A DNA stretch of 64,000 nucleotides from Uranotaenia lowii. Lineage: Eukaryota > Arthropoda > Insecta > Diptera > Culicidae. The stretch is taken from contig NC_073693.1 in NCBI RefSeq assembly GCF_029784155.1, positions 139,861,988 to 139,925,987 of the forward strand, given 5' to 3'. Positions 62,405 to 64,000 of the stretch are shown here, piece by piece (positions within the stretch are counted from its first letter, which is position 1; every line of letters begins with the position of its first letter). The position numbers and the translations under genes were made by a program. The notes beneath the pieces were generated by a model. It saw only the letters and a list, made by a program, of their open reading frames with translations, had not been told where the DNA came from and ran no database searches.

Positions 62405-64000
62405 TAGCTGACCCGGTGTGCTTTGCTACACCTTTCAAAATCAAATGATATTCTCAGAAATTATTCAAATTTCAATTGTTTTGTTGGCATTATTTTAAAT
62501 CAAAATATATCATTATTCATAAGCAACCGCTATAAAATGAGAGCTACAGCTGGAGTTTCGAATTGCAACATAAAGTTAACTTAAACTAATATTCTGAATC
62601 TTGTTCTATAAAATTGTGTTTAAGATCTGATAATTTTAATCTGTTTCTTTAAGCTTCGCCCTAAAAAGGAGGGTCTCAAATTTATCGTACGCAAACCATC
62701 TAACTTATACAATATGATTGTTTTTGCTTGATATGTTCTGGATTTATGCTAAAAACTGATAAGAGAGCCCCCCCCACCCCCCCCCCAGTTTTTCCCTTCA
62801 CTCCCTGCTGAATGGAGGTCGTGATTTTTAATAATCATACCTATTTTTTTTCGTTCCCAAAAATCCATGATTGATAAGTTTTTAAGCTTTACAACAAAAT
62901 TTATATGGAGCCCCCTCCTTTCCTCCCTTCTCTACACTGTAAAGCGTACGGGTCTATAACAATCGTAGAAACACATCTCGTAACCGAGTACCTATCCATG
63001 CCATATTTGTTTCCATCTGTTGGCTTCGTTAGCATAAATTGAGAACTTATGCTAACAAAATTGTATTGGGCCCACCTCCCTCCTCCTATGTACCGAATCA
63101 CTGGAAGGAGGAGGGTGTGTCAAATAATCAAAGAACCGTACCAAAATGATTTTCCATGTTAAGTTTTGTCCATTTCTCAGATTTTGTTAAAAAAAAAAAA
63201 GTTTAATGGAAGCTTCCTCTTCCCTTCCAATATTCCCAATTCTATCATCCTACTACAAGAAATGAATTGTTACACACAGACAAATTTCTCGTATTGAAAT
63301 ACCAATACCTTGGTTTTAATTGCGTAGTAAATTCTTGAGTTACATATGTATAAACTTGAAAGTAACTACCATCCCTCCTTCTGTTCTCCCCATTGAATGG
63401 AGGGGTGAGAACTTAATATCCATAAAATTATTTTTCGTACTCAAATACTTTTCGATGTCATATTTGATTTCATTTGCAGCAAAAAAAAAAATGTATGGAA
63501 GCCCCCTTTCCCCCTTTATATCTTTCCACTGAAAAAAGGTGGGGCTTCAATTTATAATAGAAACATTTCTCGTATCCAAATACCCTCACACGCCAAATAT
63601 GGATCCATTTGCTCGATCAGCTCTCCAGTTATACTGAAAATTGTAAGGGAGACCTCTCCTCCTCCTTTTCATCCACCTCTTTGAAGGAGTGATGGTTACC
63701 AAATATTCATAGAAGCATTTATCGTACCCAAATATCGTTCCATGCCAAATTTGGTTCCATTTGCTGTTGTAGTTCTTGAGTTATGCAGTAAAAATGTAAA
63801 GAATTCCCCTCCCTCTTTCCTTTTTCCCCGCTGGAAGAAGGAAAGGGTCTCAAACAATCATCTGAACATGTTCCAAATACATTCCCAAATACCCGCCCAT
63901 GCCACATTATGTTCCATTTGCTTAATTAGTTTTTGAGCTATGTAAAAAGTTATTAAAAAAGACCCCCTCCCTTCTTTATATCTTCCTACTGGAAAGAAAG
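62405..64000 (+). repeat. ACTAGCTGACC-headed repeat leading into a long tandem array
   Basis: Starts ACTAGCTGACCCGGTGTGCT. From about 62640 to the window edge, units of about 135-160 bases recur, each with a purine/pyrimidine switch (CCCCCTCCCTCC... then CTGGAAGGAGGAGGG), an ATCATAGAAACATTTCTCGT-like phrase, and CCATGCCAAATTTGGTTCCA or a variant (about 62996, 63157, 63453, 63588, 63741, 63898). The array runs off the window. The many short ORFs over it are not genes. Confidence 0.75.

Noticed and set aside
60490..64000. CRISPR-like regular spacing
   Set aside because: The repeats are contiguous 143- and 150-base satellite units without short identical repeats and unique spacers, and the genome is eukaryotic.

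Overview
The window looks like nuclear DNA from an insect, most probably a mosquito (Culicidae). It is AT-rich and gene-poor, its genes have introns of about 10 kb, and it is packed with transposable elements. The mosquito call rests on several Tc1/mariner transposase copies of the DD37E type (ITmD37E-like), tRNA-derived SINEs and dense MITEs. It is inferred from family knowledge; no database search was possible.

Host genes are few and lie mainly on the minus strand. (1) A complete four-exon gene for the mitochondrial glycine cleavage system H protein runs from 14210 down to 3491. Its first exon (transit peptide) lies 10 kb from the other three, and intron 1 has been filled by transposons. 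(2) A gene for a four-transmembrane-segment protein (pasiflora / fire-exit-like) runs from 55766 down to 44841 in five clear exons with consistent phases and canonical splice sites. A proline/glutamine-rich exon at 26646-26037 on the same strand may be its distant last exon or may belong to another gene. (3) Degenerate pieces on the plus strand near 22.8-24.8 kb include an XPC-binding domain of a RAD23-like protein ending in an early stop.

Mobile elements make up most of the rest. From left to right: a broken mariner (1-1012); TA-flanked palindromic MITEs (1.6, 6.2-7.8 kb); TTAA-flanked MITEs (2.4, 57.1 kb); a hAT-like MITE (5.7 kb); a giant mariner-derived hairpin with a MITE inside (9.4-10.9 kb); a 5'-truncated non-LTR retrotransposon (11.3-13.2 kb); two TTAA-flanked G-run elements in head-to-head inversion (15.6-17.3 kb); a nested composite DNA transposon (18.0-22.8 kb); a non-coding LTR retrotransposon with a 5-bp target duplication (27.4-36.4 kb) into which a 6.4 kb TA-flanked element has jumped; ITmD37E copies at 37.0-38.1 and 49.8-51.6 kb; foldback repeats at 39.5-41.3 kb; a second non-LTR element (41.9-44.1 kb); another nested pair (45.7-47.5 kb); a 1.0 kb retroposon with a 24-bp target-site duplication (47.9-49.0 kb); a tRNA-type SINE (54.1 kb); and two tandem-repeat arrays at the right end (60.3-61.6 kb, period 143 bp; 62.4-64 kb, period about 150 bp).

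The most informative structures are those where the order of events can be read: a TA-flanked element inside an ITmD37E transposase whose sister copy keeps the empty site, a MITE splitting a coding-like stretch, a MITE inside one arm of a hairpin, and elements nested up to three deep. I found no CRISPR array, rRNA or intact transposase.
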